Source: a virus
Direction: 5' to 3' (one strand)
IMG/VR virus record: IMGVR_UViG_3300032236_000706
Span: 1 to 23,303 of that record
DNA: 23,303 bases
The translations under genes and the position numbers were made by a program. Below are positions 7,536 to 15,439 of the stretch, one piece after another; position 1 is the stretch's first letter, and every line of letters starts with the position of its first letter. A model generated the notes under the pieces. It did no database searches and was not told where the DNA came from. It worked only from the letters and a program-made list of their open reading frames with translations.

Positions 7536-8398
7536 GCACTGTAACCTCTCTAAATCCCTATTCCTTTGCCTTTAACGGCTTCGTATTCGGTGGGGCCAGC
7601 TCTCCATATCAGATCCTCTCTGTAGACGGCTTAAAAGCCCTTCCTAGCCTTCGTATCCAGGACTCAGATCGCGGATACCAGGACGGCACGATCAGCGGTC
7701 GAGATTTTCTCAACGCTCGTACCGTGACTATGACTATTCAGATTATGTCTGGTAACGGTCTTAGCGCCCAGGCTAACTACAACCTGCTTCAGGCAGCTCT
7801 TCAACCTCAACAAAGTGGCACCTCCCCGCTTCAATTCCAGCTTGCTCCTGGGGATAACTTTCAATATGTGAACGCTCGTGTCCGCAAAGCTATGGCGACG
7901 GTCGATCCTGACTACACCTACGGCAAGATCAAAGCTCAATACGAGTTCTATTGCCCAGATCCTCGTTACTACGATTACACCACTCAGACGGCAAATATGA
8001 CGCCTACACAGCCTCTTGGTCGTACTTACAACCGTACCTATAACCTGACCTTTGGTGGCGGTTCACAGACCCAGACAGCTACGGTGCTCAATAACGGCGA
8101 TACGACTACCTATCCAATTATTACGATCTACGGCCCAGTAACTAACCCAGTGGTCGGATCGACGACAAGCTCCCAGGCGCTTTCGTTTAATTACACAATG
8201 ATCCAGTCGGACGTTATTTCGATTAACCTCCAATATAGGACGGTACTGCTTAACGGCAACCCAGCTCGTAACCTGCTCAAAGGATCGTCTCAATGGTTCG
8301 CAGCTACGCCTGGCACAAATCTGTTCTACTTCACTGGATCTGCTACGACTGTCGGTCAAACTAACGCCACTGTACAATGGAACAATGCTTACGCTTAA
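7532..8398 (+). CDS. Distal tail protein (Dit-like)
   Basis: 288 residues. The ATG overlaps the tape measure stop (ATGA). The N-terminal half has the pattern of siphovirus distal tail proteins: FAFNGFVFGG, VDGLKALPSLRIQDSDRGYQ, then a strand (ARTVTMTIQIMSG), a helix (YNLLQAALQP) and FYCPDPRYYDYT at about residues 135-150. The C-terminal half is beta-rich, resembling a galectin-like domain (TTYPIITIYGPVTNPVV). It would form the hexameric hub at the tail tip, between the tape measure end and the tail-associated hub protein encoded at 12737-13828. The intervening fibre genes are inserted between these two partners. Confidence 0.8.
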   Translation: MSTVTSLNPYSFAFNGFVFGGASSPYQILSVDGLKALPSLRIQDSDRGYQDGTISGRDFLNARTVTMTIQIMSGNGLSAQANYNLLQAALQPQQSGTSPLQFQLAPGDNFQYVNARVRKAMATVDPDYTYGKIKAQYEFYCPDPRYYDYTTQTANMTPTQPLGRTYNRTYNLTFGGGSQTQTATVLNNGDTTTYPIITIYGPVTNPVVGSTTSSQALSFNYTMIQSDVISINLQYRTVLLNGNPARNLLKGSSQWFAATPGTNLFYFTGSATTVGQTNATVQWNNAYA

Positions 8399-8410
8399 AG
8401 AGGAGATCTA

Positions 8411-9235
8411 ATGGCATTACGCACCCCGCCTAGCTGGTTACAAAACGGCTCGCACCCAGCTGAAAACGATCGCCTTAGTATGCAGGCTCTTTACTCGACC
8501 ACTGGCACTATCGGCAGCTCTTCACTAGCTGTCACCCAAAGCGCTACCCCTGGTATGTCCGTTCAGGTGGCTTCTGGCTGGGCTGCGATCGTCGGTACTA
8601 CCCAGGCCAATATGGGTGTCTATGTTGCCTACAACGACGCAGCTGCTACAGCTGCAATCGCTACAGCTAACGCTACTAACCCTCGTATCGACCTTATCTG
8701 CCTTACCGTCAATGACGCTTACTACACAGGATCGACCAATAACGTCGTCATCAACGTCGTCACAGGCACGGCAGCTAGCTCGCCTACCGTCCCAGCTACA
8801 CCAGCTAACTCGATCGCTTTGGCTAAGGTCGCGGTCGCAGCTAACGCCACCTCGATCGTTAATGCCAATATCACTGATCTTCGCGTACCTGTAACCAGTA
8901 ACGTCCTTTCAGCTGTCAATATCGCGGTCAATGCTCAGACTGGTACGAGCTACACCACAGTCCTCTCAGATAACGGATCTCTCGTTACCCTGGCTAACGC
9001 CTCAGCTATCGGTGTAACTATCCCTCCTTACAGCTCAGTGGCTTATCCAATAGGAGCTCAGATCTCTTTGACTCAATACGGCGCAGGCCAGGTCACTATT
9101 TCTGGTGGAGCTGGCGTTACGATCGTCTCAACAGGCGCTACAGCTTCGACCCCGCTTCTACGCGCTCAATACTCCACAGCTACGGCTATTCAGACTTCTA
9201 CTAATACCTGGCTCGTGACAGGCGATATAGCGTGA
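8411..9235 (+). CDS. Minor tail protein / fibre protein with duplicated C-terminal domain
   Basis: 274 residues, preceded by AGAGGAGATCTA. The N-terminus (MALRTPPSWLQNGSHPAENDR) is a recurring opening of actinophage minor tail proteins that attach to the tail tip. Residues about 25-165 are beta-rich with many Ala, Thr and Asn. Residues about 172-274 form a separate domain (INAQTGTSYTTVLSDNGSLV in outline, ending LRAQYSTATAIQTSTNTWLV). That domain is repeated at the C-terminus of the protein at 9495-10136. It is probably part of the receptor-binding apparatus. The stop overlaps the GTG of the next gene. Confidence 0.65.
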   Translation: MALRTPPSWLQNGSHPAENDRLSMQALYSTTGTIGSSSLAVTQSATPGMSVQVASGWAAIVGTTQANMGVYVAYNDAAATAAIATANATNPRIDLICLTVNDAYYTGSTNNVVINVVTGTAASSPTVPATPANSIALAKVAVAANATSIVNANITDLRVPVTSNVLSAVNIAVNAQTGTSYTTVLSDNGSLVTLANASAIGVTIPPYSSVAYPIGAQISLTQYGAGQVTISGGAGVTIVSTGATASTPLLRAQYSTATAIQTSTNTWLVTGDIA

Positions 9236-9495
9236 GTAAGCTCGCTTTAGATCCTATAAACGTACCAGCTTTATCAGCTGCGCCTAGCACTCCTACGATT
9301 CGGACTGGCGACGTTTATTTTGATACCGTTCAGAATACTTTATTTGTCTATAACGGCAGCTCCTGGGTACAGCTATCCAGCACTAGCTCAAGCGTTTCAG
9401 CTATAGACGGCGGTATCTCAGATAGTATTGCTCCCTATACAGGTGGTCGTTCTACTACTACGTCCACTCAGACGGTTAATGGAGGTTCAGCCTAA
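9232..9495 (+). CDS. Small tail fibre-associated protein
   Basis: 87 residues starting with GTG at 9232, overlapping the preceding stop (GTGA). The centre (GDVYFDTVQNTLFVYNGSSWVQL) is the short beta motif often seen at fibre attachment points, G-D-x-x-x-x-T-x-x-x-x-L-x-V-x-x-G-S-S-W. A related motif occurs in the proteins at 9495-10136 and 13836-14051. The C-terminus is Ser/Thr/Gly-rich and probably flexible. The stop overlaps the next ATG (TAATG). It is likely a fibre connector or short fibre, with no enzymatic motif. Confidence 0.6.
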   Translation: MSKLALDPINVPALSAAPSTPTIRTGDVYFDTVQNTLFVYNGSSWVQLSSTSSSVSAIDGGISDSIAPYTGGRSTTTSTQTVNGGSA

Positions 9496-10136
9496 TGGCA
9501 GTCGTAACCCAGATTCAGTTTAGACGTGACCTAGCAGCTAACTGGACTTCTTCTAACCCTACTTTGGCAGCTGGTGAGTTCGGCTATGAGACCGACACTG
9601 GCAAAGCAAAGATCGGCAACGGATCGAGCACCTGGACAGCTCTTTCCTATGCTTTGACTGGCTCAGCTGGAACAGTGACCTCTGTAGCTGGCGGTACAGG
9701 TCTTACAGGTGGAACGATCACAACAAGCGGTACGCTCGCTATCGACACTTCTGTAGTTTCCACCCTTACTGGTGCTCAAACTCTTACTAACAAAACTCTT
9801 ACGGCTCCAGTTATTACTTACACAATCAACGCTCAAACTGCTTCATATACTCCTGTACTTTCAGACGCAGCAGCTATCGTTACTATGAACGTGGGATCAG
9901 CTAACACTTTCTCTATCCCTACAAATGCTTCAGTCGCTTACGCTGTCGGATCACAAATAACAGTTATTCAGATCGGTTCAGGCCAGACTACAATTCAAGC
10001 GGTTAATTCTGGTACGACAACTATCGCCTCAGTAGGCGGTACCTCAGCTGCGCCTAAGCTACGCGCTCAATACTCTTCAGCTACAGCGATCAAGGTCGCT
10101 ACGGACGTCTGGTACGTTGTAGGAGATATTGCCTAA
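9495..10136 (+). CDS. Tail fibre protein with fibre-attachment repeat and shared C-terminal domain
   Basis: 213 residues. The N-terminus (QIQFRRDLAANWTSSNPTLAAGEFGYETDTGKAKIGNGSSTW in outline) matches the repeat known from tail fibres and tropism proteins, R-R-x(2)-A-x(2)-W-x(3)-N-P-x-L-A-x-G-E-x-G-x-E-x-D-T-x-x-x-K-I-G-x-G. A middle region reads GTVTSVAGGTGLTGGTITTSGTLA, typical of fibre shafts. Residues about 110-213 form a domain closely similar to the C-terminus of the protein at 8411-9235 (TINAQTASYTPVLSDAAAIV, ending LRAQYSSATAIKVATDVWYV). It is probably a trimeric host-recognition fibre. Confidence 0.75.
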   Translation: MAVVTQIQFRRDLAANWTSSNPTLAAGEFGYETDTGKAKIGNGSSTWTALSYALTGSAGTVTSVAGGTGLTGGTITTSGTLAIDTSVVSTLTGAQTLTNKTLTAPVITYTINAQTASYTPVLSDAAAIVTMNVGSANTFSIPTNASVAYAVGSQITVIQIGSGQTTIQAVNSGTTTIASVGGTSAAPKLRAQYSSATAIKVATDVWYVVGDIA

Positions 10137-11575
10137 TGCCTATTATTCCTGGAATTGTCGCCTCTGGTAAAAGATCTGTCCCAGCTGCTCCTACTATTGG
10201 CACAGCTACCGACGTCGGTACTTCACGCGCTTACAACAATGGCGCAGCTACCGTCACCTTTACTGCGCCTACCTTCACTGGCGATTCTCCGATTACAAGC
10301 TACACAGTTACTTCTTCTCCAGGAGGCTACACAGCTACTGGATCTTCTTCTCCTCTTACCGTAACAGGCTTGCAGTCAAGCACCTCCTACACCTTCACCG
10401 TTACAGCTACTAACGCGATTGGTACTGGCCCAGCTTCTTCAGCTTCTAACTCGATCACAGCTACAACCGTCCCACAAGCTCCTACAATCGGCACAGCTAC
10501 AGCTGGAAATGCAAGCGCTACGGTCGCTTACACAGCAGGCGCTACTGGTGGAAAAACTGTATCTGCGTACACAGCTACTGCTTCTCCAGGTGGAGCTACT
10601 GGTACAGGTGCAAGCCCTATCACCGTTTCAGGCTTGTCTAACGGTACTTCTTATACCTTCACAGTCACAGCTACTAACGCTAACGGTACTTCTACAGCGT
10701 CCTCAGCTTCTAACTCAGTAACTCCTGTTAATCCAGCAGTTTCAGTTACTTATCTTGTCGTTGCAGCTGGCGGTAATGGTGGGTGGGGTGGCGTTAGTGG
10801 TGGTGCTATGGCTGGTGGTGGTGCTGGCGGTGTACTAAGTGGCACTATGTCTGCCAATATAGGCACTACTTATACAGTTACAGTAGCTGCAGCTCCCGCA
10901 ACTCCTTCAGTCGGAACAGCACAAATAGGTGCAAATGGCGGTAACTCTTCTTTTGACGTCAATACTGCAACAGGTGGTGGTGGCGGTGCTTGGAATAATA
11001 CTAGCCCATATTACATAGGGGGCGGTAATAGCGGTGGTTCTGGTGGCGGTGGTACTGGTTCTGGTGGATCAAATAGAGGTTCTGGCGGTACTGGCGTTTC
11101 AGGACAAGGTAATGCTGGCGGTGCTGGCGGTGCTAGCTCTCCTAGTGGCAGCGCAGTGGGTGCTGGTGGCGGTGGTGCTGGGTATGTTGGTGGTACTGGT
11201 ATTGCTGGTACCCCATATCCAACTGGCGGTGGTGGTGGTGCTGGTATAACAACTACTTTGACTGGCTCATCTATTAACTTAGGTGGTGGTGGCTCTGGTT
11301 TTGGTTATGGTACTTCTAGCGTTGCTCCTTATGATGGATACAATTATGGCGGTGCTAATGCTGTTACAGGTGCGGTTTATGCTCAAGCTAATACTGGCGG
11401 TGGTGGTGCTGGAGTTGGTGCTGGTGGAACTGTTGGTTATGTTGTAGCAGGATCTGGAGTAGTTATTATTAGCGCTTCAACAGCAGCAGCAGCGACTACT
11501 GGTTCTCCGTCTGTAACAACCAATGGAAGTAATACTGTTTATCGCTTTACTGGAAGCGGGAGCATAAGATACTAA
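10136..11575 (+). CDS. Fibre with two FN3 domains and a long glycine-rich tip
   Basis: 479 residues, starting in the TAATG overlap. Residues about 18-108 and 111-198 are two tandem fibronectin type III domains, each with an APTIGTA-like start and the strand S-Y-T-F-T-V-T-A-T-N-A. Residues about 205-455 are extremely glycine-rich (runs such as GGGGGAW and GGGGAGYVGGTG), starting with a hydrophobic strand VTYLVVAAGGNGG and closing with VVIISAS and NTVYRFTGSGSIRY. This layout matches glycine-rich adhesin-like phage proteins, in which polyglycine sheets support variable loops that touch the receptor. It is likely the receptor-binding tip. The glycine-rich part uses more GGT and AT-rich codons than the neighbouring genes, suggesting separate ancestry. 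Confidence 0.75.
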   Translation: MPIIPGIVASGKRSVPAAPTIGTATDVGTSRAYNNGAATVTFTAPTFTGDSPITSYTVTSSPGGYTATGSSSPLTVTGLQSSTSYTFTVTATNAIGTGPASSASNSITATTVPQAPTIGTATAGNASATVAYTAGATGGKTVSAYTATASPGGATGTGASPITVSGLSNGTSYTFTVTATNANGTSTASSASNSVTPVNPAVSVTYLVVAAGGNGGWGGVSGGAMAGGGAGGVLSGTMSANIGTTYTVTVAAAPATPSVGTAQIGANGGNSSFDVNTATGGGGGAWNNTSPYYIGGGNSGGSGGGGTGSGGSNRGSGGTGVSGQGNAGGAGGASSPSGSAVGAGGGGAGYVGGTGIAGTPYPTGGGGGAGITTTLTGSSINLGGGGSGFGYGTSSVAPYDGYNYGGANAVTGAVYAQANTGGGGAGVGAGGTVGYVVAGSGVVIISASTAAAATTGSPSVTTNGSNTVYRFTGSGSIRY

Positions 11576-12000
11576 TGGCACACTTCGCAGAAATTGACGA
11601 CAGTAATATCGTACTTCGAGTGATCGTAGTTCAAGATAACGAGCTGCTTGATGAAAATAACACACCACAAGAGCAAAAAGGTATAGATTTTTGCACTGAT
11701 CTTTTTGGTGGTAAATGGTTACAAACCTCTGTCAATACTTGGGGTGACACTCATTTTCACGGCGGTACCCCTTTTAGAAAAAATTACGCTGGCGTAGGTT
11801 ACAAATATGATCCAGACCGTGACGCTTTTATTGAGCCTCAGCCTTACCCTTCTTGGACGCTTAATGAAGATACCTGTCAATGGGATCCACCAGTACCTGC
11901 GCCTGTAAATCCTTATACGCCAGATCAGGCTGAGTATTGGAGTTACGGCGCAGTAGTATGGAATGAGTCAAGCAAATCCTGGGATCATATTCAGGAATAG
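11575..12000 (+). CDS. Small fibre accessory protein, cyanophage-like
   Basis: 141 residues, starting in a TAATG overlap with the fibre gene. The pattern is HFAEIDDSNIVLRVIVV, then FGGKWLQTSVNTWG, YAGVGYKYDPDRDAFIEPQPYPSW, and a closing segment with WDPPVPAP, YSYGAVVWNESSKSWDHI. Proteins of this design (PYPSW-x-L-x(6)-W-x-P-P followed by W-N-E-x(3)-W) are familiar beside fibre genes of T4-like cyanophages and other aquatic phages, where they may assist fibre assembly or form the tip. Function is not proven. Its last 10 bases overlap the end of the convergent reverse-strand gene. Confidence 0.7.
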   Translation: MAHFAEIDDSNIVLRVIVVQDNELLDENNTPQEQKGIDFCTDLFGGKWLQTSVNTWGDTHFHGGTPFRKNYAGVGYKYDPDRDAFIEPQPYPSWTLNEDTCQWDPPVPAPVNPYTPDQAEYWSYGAVVWNESSKSWDHIQE

Positions 12001-12710
12001 CTTTTTTTAGACCATATTTTTTTGGTGTAATGGTTGATAATGGTTGTACCAAAGTGTTTATCTTCTAGTCTTTGATATTGACCATCTTTAAGGTAAGAGT
12101 ATTCGGCCTTCCAGTCTGAACGCTTAAAAGGAATAACCTGCACCATAGGCGTACCCTTTTCAAGTATTCCCTCAAAATCTGACTTAAACCAGACTGGGGG
12201 TAAAACCTCGATAGCGTTATTATCGGTATCTACTACAGCTGGTATAGCTTGAACGCCAGTCTGACGATAACCAAAGGGCGGTACAAACAGGCACGAGTAA
12301 CCTTTGGGAGTAATAATTCTCCACTGGTTCATAAACTTAAATACTTGATCGTCATAACCAACAGACGTCTGTACTTCTCGCGCTTGATCTCCGTGCTCTT
12401 GAAATACGTCTTGCTGTACGCGCCAGGTAAGCAATTTACCTCGTTCAGTTTTACGCACTTGAACGTCAGCCCACAAAGGAATTATGTATCCGCTAGTCAT
12501 AGCGTCAAGCATAGGTACGCACTTTTTAGCAGTCGTATTAGCTCTGCGATTTTCTAAAAGAAACTTTTTACCGTCAAAGTTATCGGGTGTTTTAACGTAC
12601 GGAGTCATAGCTCTCCACCAGTCAGGGACGGCCTGGCTTGCAGGATATGGGCGCTCAGCTACCTCCCAGCCATACTCGTCTCTAGCCTCAAACTTGATAA
12701 TCTGTTTCAT
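11991..12710 (-). CDS. Reverse-strand protein of a cyanophage-associated family, function unknown
   Basis: 239 residues. On the reverse strand, GGAGGCAAT directly precedes ATG at 12710. Motifs include VPDWWRAM (near residue 30), TTAKKCVPMLDAMTSGYIIPL (about 60-79), FMNQWRIITPKGYSCLFVPP, IPAVVDTDN and GTPMVQVIPFKRSDW. This combination is familiar from uncharacterised proteins of cyanophages and other marine and freshwater phages (a DUF6065-like family, from memory and not checked). It is the only reverse-strand gene in the virion block. It converges with the fibre accessory gene without a terminator between them and diverges from the tail hub gene across 26 bases. The stretch is AT-richer than its neighbours. 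It may be a later insertion related to host recognition or takeover. Confidence 0.8.
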   Translation of the reverse strand: MKQIIKFEARDEYGWEVAERPYPASQAVPDWWRAMTPYVKTPDNFDGKKFLLENRRANTTAKKCVPMLDAMTSGYIIPLWADVQVRKTERGKLLTWRVQQDVFQEHGDQAREVQTSVGYDDQVFKFMNQWRIITPKGYSCLFVPPFGYRQTGVQAIPAVVDTDNNAIEVLPPVWFKSDFEGILEKGTPMVQVIPFKRSDWKAEYSYLKDGQYQRLEDKHFGTTIINHYTKKIWSKKSYS

Positions 12711-12736
12711 ATTGCCTCCTCGTGTAAAGTAGCTCT

Positions 12737-13828
12737 ATGGCTACCTATCGCTACCTCTTTGCTGACCTGCTGACTAACTCGATCCTGGCTGAGCTTCCGC
12801 TTACCTCGGTTCGCTTCTCTCAGCAGATTAACTCTCCTGGTAACTTTAGCGCGACTCTACAGCTTGCAGGCTTACAAGTAAATGACCTAAACGTGGCGAA
12901 CGCCACGATCCCAGCTCGGACGGCTATCTACGTCGATCGTGATGGCACTTTAGTCTGGGGTGGAATCCTCTGGAATCGAGAATATAGCTCCAAAGATCAG
13001 ACGCTCACGCTCAACGCTAACGAGTTCGAGTCCTACTGGAATCGTAGGCGCATTACGACCGATACGGTCTTTACCAACACGGATCAGCTCACAGCTGTCC
13101 AGACGATCGTGACTAACGCTAACGCAGCTACTAACGGCAATATCGGTATCGCGGTCGGAGCTGAAACCTCTGGCGTCCTGATTAACCGTACCTTTTACGG
13201 TTATGAGTACAAAACCGTCTTGTCAGCTATCCAGGATCTTTCTAAGTCAGCTACAGGCTTTGACTTTAATATCCAGGTTTATTACGACTCTAACGGAAAC
13301 CCAGCAAAGCTCCTACGCCTGGGCTACCCTCGCTACGGCAGAAAATACTCAACTACTTCTACCTCAGTGCCTGTATTCGAGCTTCCAGGCAATATCACCG
13401 AGTACACCTGGCCCGAGGACGGCTCAACTGCAGCTAACTATCTTTACACGCTCGGAGCTGGATCTAACCCTGGCAAGCTGATCGCTACAGCTTACGACGG
13501 TACAAAAACTGCAGCTGGCTGGCCTTTGCTAGAAGAGCAGGCTAATTACAGCGACGTCTCAGATCTGACCCTTCTTGCTAACCTGGCTACAGCTCAGGTC
13601 TCGATCGTTTCTTACCCACCGACCACTATCAAGATCACTATGCCACCTAGCTTAGATCCGATTTTTGGCTCGTACGAGGTAGGCGACGACGCTCGTATCC
13701 GTATCCTGGACGACCGCTTCCCTAACCAGCTTGATACCGTCTACAGGATTGTAGCTTTCTCTGTCCAGGCTGGCGAAAGTAATCAGCCTGAACTGGTTAC
13801 AATTTCGCTATCTCTGACGACGAACTGA
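12737..13828 (+). CDS. Tail-associated hub / minor tail protein
   Basis: 363 residues. The opening (YRYLFADLLTNSILAELPLTSVRFSQQINSPGNFSATLQL in outline) and the ARTAIYVDRDGTLVWGGILWNREYSS segment at about residues 53-80 are hallmarks of the minor tail protein that forms the tail-tip hub in actinophages (Gp37-like family). The C-terminus (DDARIRILDDRFP, then DTVYRIVAFSVQAGE) fits the same family. It would bind the distal tail protein at 7532-8398. No clear Shine-Dalgarno precedes ATG 12737 (AAAGTAGCTCT), which is odd for a virion gene here. The first 26 bases upstream are shared with the divergent gene. Confidence 0.75.
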   Translation: MATYRYLFADLLTNSILAELPLTSVRFSQQINSPGNFSATLQLAGLQVNDLNVANATIPARTAIYVDRDGTLVWGGILWNREYSSKDQTLTLNANEFESYWNRRRITTDTVFTNTDQLTAVQTIVTNANAATNGNIGIAVGAETSGVLINRTFYGYEYKTVLSAIQDLSKSATGFDFNIQVYYDSNGNPAKLLRLGYPRYGRKYSTTSTSVPVFELPGNITEYTWPEDGSTAANYLYTLGAGSNPGKLIATAYDGTKTAAGWPLLEEQANYSDVSDLTLLANLATAQVSIVSYPPTTIKITMPPSLDPIFGSYEVGDDARIRILDDRFPNQLDTVYRIVAFSVQAGESNQPELVTISLSLTTN

Positions 13829-13835
13829 GGCCTCT

Positions 13836-14051
13836 ATGCCATATCTAAACTTCCCGCCTAATATCAAGGATATGTTCGACGATATTTACGCTCGAATCCG
13901 TAAGCTAGAGACAGCTCAGCGCTTTACCGTCCCGATCGTAGCTACAGATCCGACTAACCGTCGTAATGGGGATATGTGGATTAACAGCACTACTAACACT
14001 CTCAAAGTCGTGGACTCAACAGGTACAATTAAGGTCGTTACCTGGTCTTAG
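13836..14051 (+). CDS. Small tail protein
   Basis: 71 residues, eight bases after the hub gene, with GAGG as a weak ribosome-binding site. The first 30 residues form a helix (IKDMFDDIYARIRKLETAQRF), likely a short coiled coil. The rest (RRNGDMWINSTTNTLKVVDS) carries the same G-D-x-x-x-x-x-x-x-N-T-L-x-V motif as the small fibre protein at 9232-9495. A helix plus this motif is the usual pattern of short actinophage tail-tip proteins that follow the hub gene. The exact role is unknown. Confidence 0.7.
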   Translation: MPYLNFPPNIKDMFDDIYARIRKLETAQRFTVPIVATDPTNRRNGDMWINSTTNTLKVVDSTGTIKVVTWS

Positions 14052-14058
14052 GAGCCCT

Positions 14059-14154
14059 ATGAAAGCATTACTAGCTTTACTTAATAAAGAGCTGGCAAGC
14101 ATTTTAGGGTATCTAAGACTCCTCCTAAATATGATCCGTCACTGGGTCTCATAA
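14059..14154 (+). CDS. 31-residue hydrophobic/amphipathic peptide
   Basis: ATG at 14059 follows TAGGAGCCCT (Shine-Dalgarno GGAG at 14051-14054) and the frame ends at TAA 14152-14154. The peptide is Leu-rich (MKALLALLNKELASILGYLR, then LLLNMIRHWVS) and could form one amphipathic or membrane helix. It lies between the last tail gene and the lysis genes. It might be an antiholin-like or other small membrane peptide. Without homologues visible it could also be chance, although the good ribosome-binding site and tight packing speak for it. Confidence 0.5.
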   Translation: MKALLALLNKELASILGYLRLLLNMIRHWVS

Positions 14155-14169
14155 CCCGAAAGGGCGCAA

Positions 14170-14487
14170 ATGAACTTATCAAACGCTGCTAACTGGACTC
14201 AAGTAATCTGGGGAGTAAGCACCTTATTCGTGTTTATCGTGACTATGGTGTGGGGCGGGTCAAAAATGTATTTTAAGTTTATGAGCGAGCTCAAAGAGAT
14301 CAAGAATTACACCTACAAGCGCAACGGTGGGGGTTCAATTATGGACGCCCTGGTAAGGATCGAAGCTCGTAACGAGAAGCAGGATCAGGCTATGCAGGAA
14401 AACACACGCCTAACCCTGGAGACGGTTAAAAGCCTGGCAAAGCTAGAAGGTCGTTTTAATAACCATATCGAAGAAGGCAACAAATGA
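14170..14487 (+). CDS. Membrane protein with coiled coil, lysis cassette (holin-like candidate)
   Basis: 105 residues. A single transmembrane helix covers about residues 10-32 (VIWGVSTLFVFIVTMVW), followed by a charged region and a long helix (IMDALVRIEARNEKQDQAMQ onward) that looks like a coiled coil. Proteins of this layout precede the endolysin in many actinophages and are called holin-like or DUF2746-like. The gene overlaps the amidase start by four bases (ATGA). A true two-helix holin candidate is encoded further down at 15439-15657, so this one may be a second holin, an antiholin or a spanin-like helper. Confidence 0.65.
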   Translation: MNLSNAANWTQVIWGVSTLFVFIVTMVWGGSKMYFKFMSELKEIKNYTYKRNGGGSIMDALVRIEARNEKQDQAMQENTRLTLETVKSLAKLEGRFNNHIEEGNK

Positions 14488-15020
14488 CATACCCTTTCGC
14501 TCAAGCTAAGCACTACACAGCTGGTCGAGGTGGCAAGGCTGTCCGTATGATCGTTATTCACACAATGGAGACCCCTGAGACAGCTGGACGCGCTCACCAG
14601 GTAGCTGACTGGTTCGCTGGCCCTACAGCTCCTCAAGCCTCAGCTCACTACTGCGTAGACAACCAATTTATCTACCAATGCGTCAAAGAGGCAGATACGG
14701 CCTGGGCCGTAGACGACTACGACCTTAACCAGCAGTCAATCTCGATCGAGCTTGCTGGCGCAGCTTCTCAGACGGTAGCTCAATGGAACGACGCCTACTC
14801 ACAGGCTGAGCTCAAGCACCTGGTCGATCTTTCTAAAGAGCTTTGCAAGACATACTCAATCCCAGCTGTACACCTAACCCCTGCCCAGATCCTCGACGGT
14901 AAGAGCAAAGGTTTCGCCTATCACTCCGACATAACAGCTGCAAAGAAGATCGCTGGGGGCCACACAGATCCTGGCGTCAATTTCCCCCTAGCTAACTTCC
15001 TTAAAGCGGTAAGCCAATGA
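14484..15020 (+). CDS. Endolysin, N-acetylmuramoyl-L-alanine amidase (Amidase_2 type)
   Basis: 178 residues. It cleaves the amide bond between N-acetylmuramic acid and the stem peptide to lyse the host. Zinc-site motifs are visible: H26 in MIVIHTMET, H147 in YHSDI (the HRDV position) and D162 in HTDPG. SAHYCVDN (about 53-60) and SISIELAG with E89 match the usual substrate-site positions. The protein is a single catalytic domain, with no recognisable cell-wall-binding domain. There is no signal peptide, so it needs a holin. The ATG overlaps the stop of the membrane protein, and the TGA overlaps the HNH start. Confidence 0.9.
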   Translation: MTYPFAQAKHYTAGRGGKAVRMIVIHTMETPETAGRAHQVADWFAGPTAPQASAHYCVDNQFIYQCVKEADTAWAVDDYDLNQQSISIELAGAASQTVAQWNDAYSQAELKHLVDLSKELCKTYSIPAVHLTPAQILDGKSKGFAYHSDITAAKKIAGGHTDPGVNFPLANFLKAVSQ

Positions 15021-15439
15021 CAGATGAACACGATCAAAAGATTACTAACTCGTATATCGTCCACTTTCCAGCGCACCCTGAGCGTACGGACGACCCGCAC
15101 TACAAAGACTTCAACGCCTACCGTGAGCGCACCAAAGCCACAGCAGTCTGCGCTATCGGAGGAGCTCGTAAAGATTTCTCTGATTGCTATGGAGGACTAG
15201 AGCTTCACCACTCACACGTCGAGTTCAGCCTCCAAAATGGAGTCGATCTCAAGTGGCTAGAAGCTGCGTACCCAGGAATCTCTAACCCAGATGAAGTCGG
15301 AGCCTGGGTAGAATCAGCAGACAACCTCGAGTGGCTATGCGAAAAGCACCACAGAGGCGTCGGTGGTATCCACCACGCTTCAGCTAGTGATTTTGAGGCT
15401 GAAAAGTACGTCCGTAACCTCATAGGGAAGAAGGAATAA
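15017..15439 (+). CDS. HNH endonuclease-like protein
   Basis: 140 residues, starting in the ATGA overlap with the amidase. The HNH signature is H64-H65 in LELHHSHVEF, N103 in ADNLEWLCEK and H111-H112 just after C108. A single C45 (AVCAIGG) stands where zinc-binding HNH proteins often have CxxC, so the structural zinc site may be incomplete. Similar proteins recur in actinophages at or near the lysis region. It may nick DNA as a free-standing homing-type nuclease or have a packaging-related role. The position between endolysin and holin, with overlapping starts, argues for a resident gene rather than a fresh insertion. Confidence 0.75.
   Translation: MTDEHDQKITNSYIVHFPAHPERTDDPHYKDFNAYRERTKATAVCAIGGARKDFSDCYGGLELHHSHVEFSLQNGVDLKWLEAAYPGISNPDEVGAWVESADNLEWLCEKHHRGVGGIHHASASDFEAEKYVRNLIGKKE

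Noticed and set aside
10155-11249. Leu- and Val-rich forward frames inside the fibre gene
   Set aside because: They mirror the repeated GCT, ACT and GGT codons of the real gene in another frame and have no ribosome-binding sites.
10970-11430. GGT-rich repeats as a CRISPR or tandem repeat array
   Set aside because: The repeats are irregular glycine codons in frame, without constant repeats or spacers.
12249-12557. Forward frame inside the reverse-strand gene
   Set aside because: It lacks a Shine-Dalgarno and family-like motifs, whereas the reverse frame is clearly coding.
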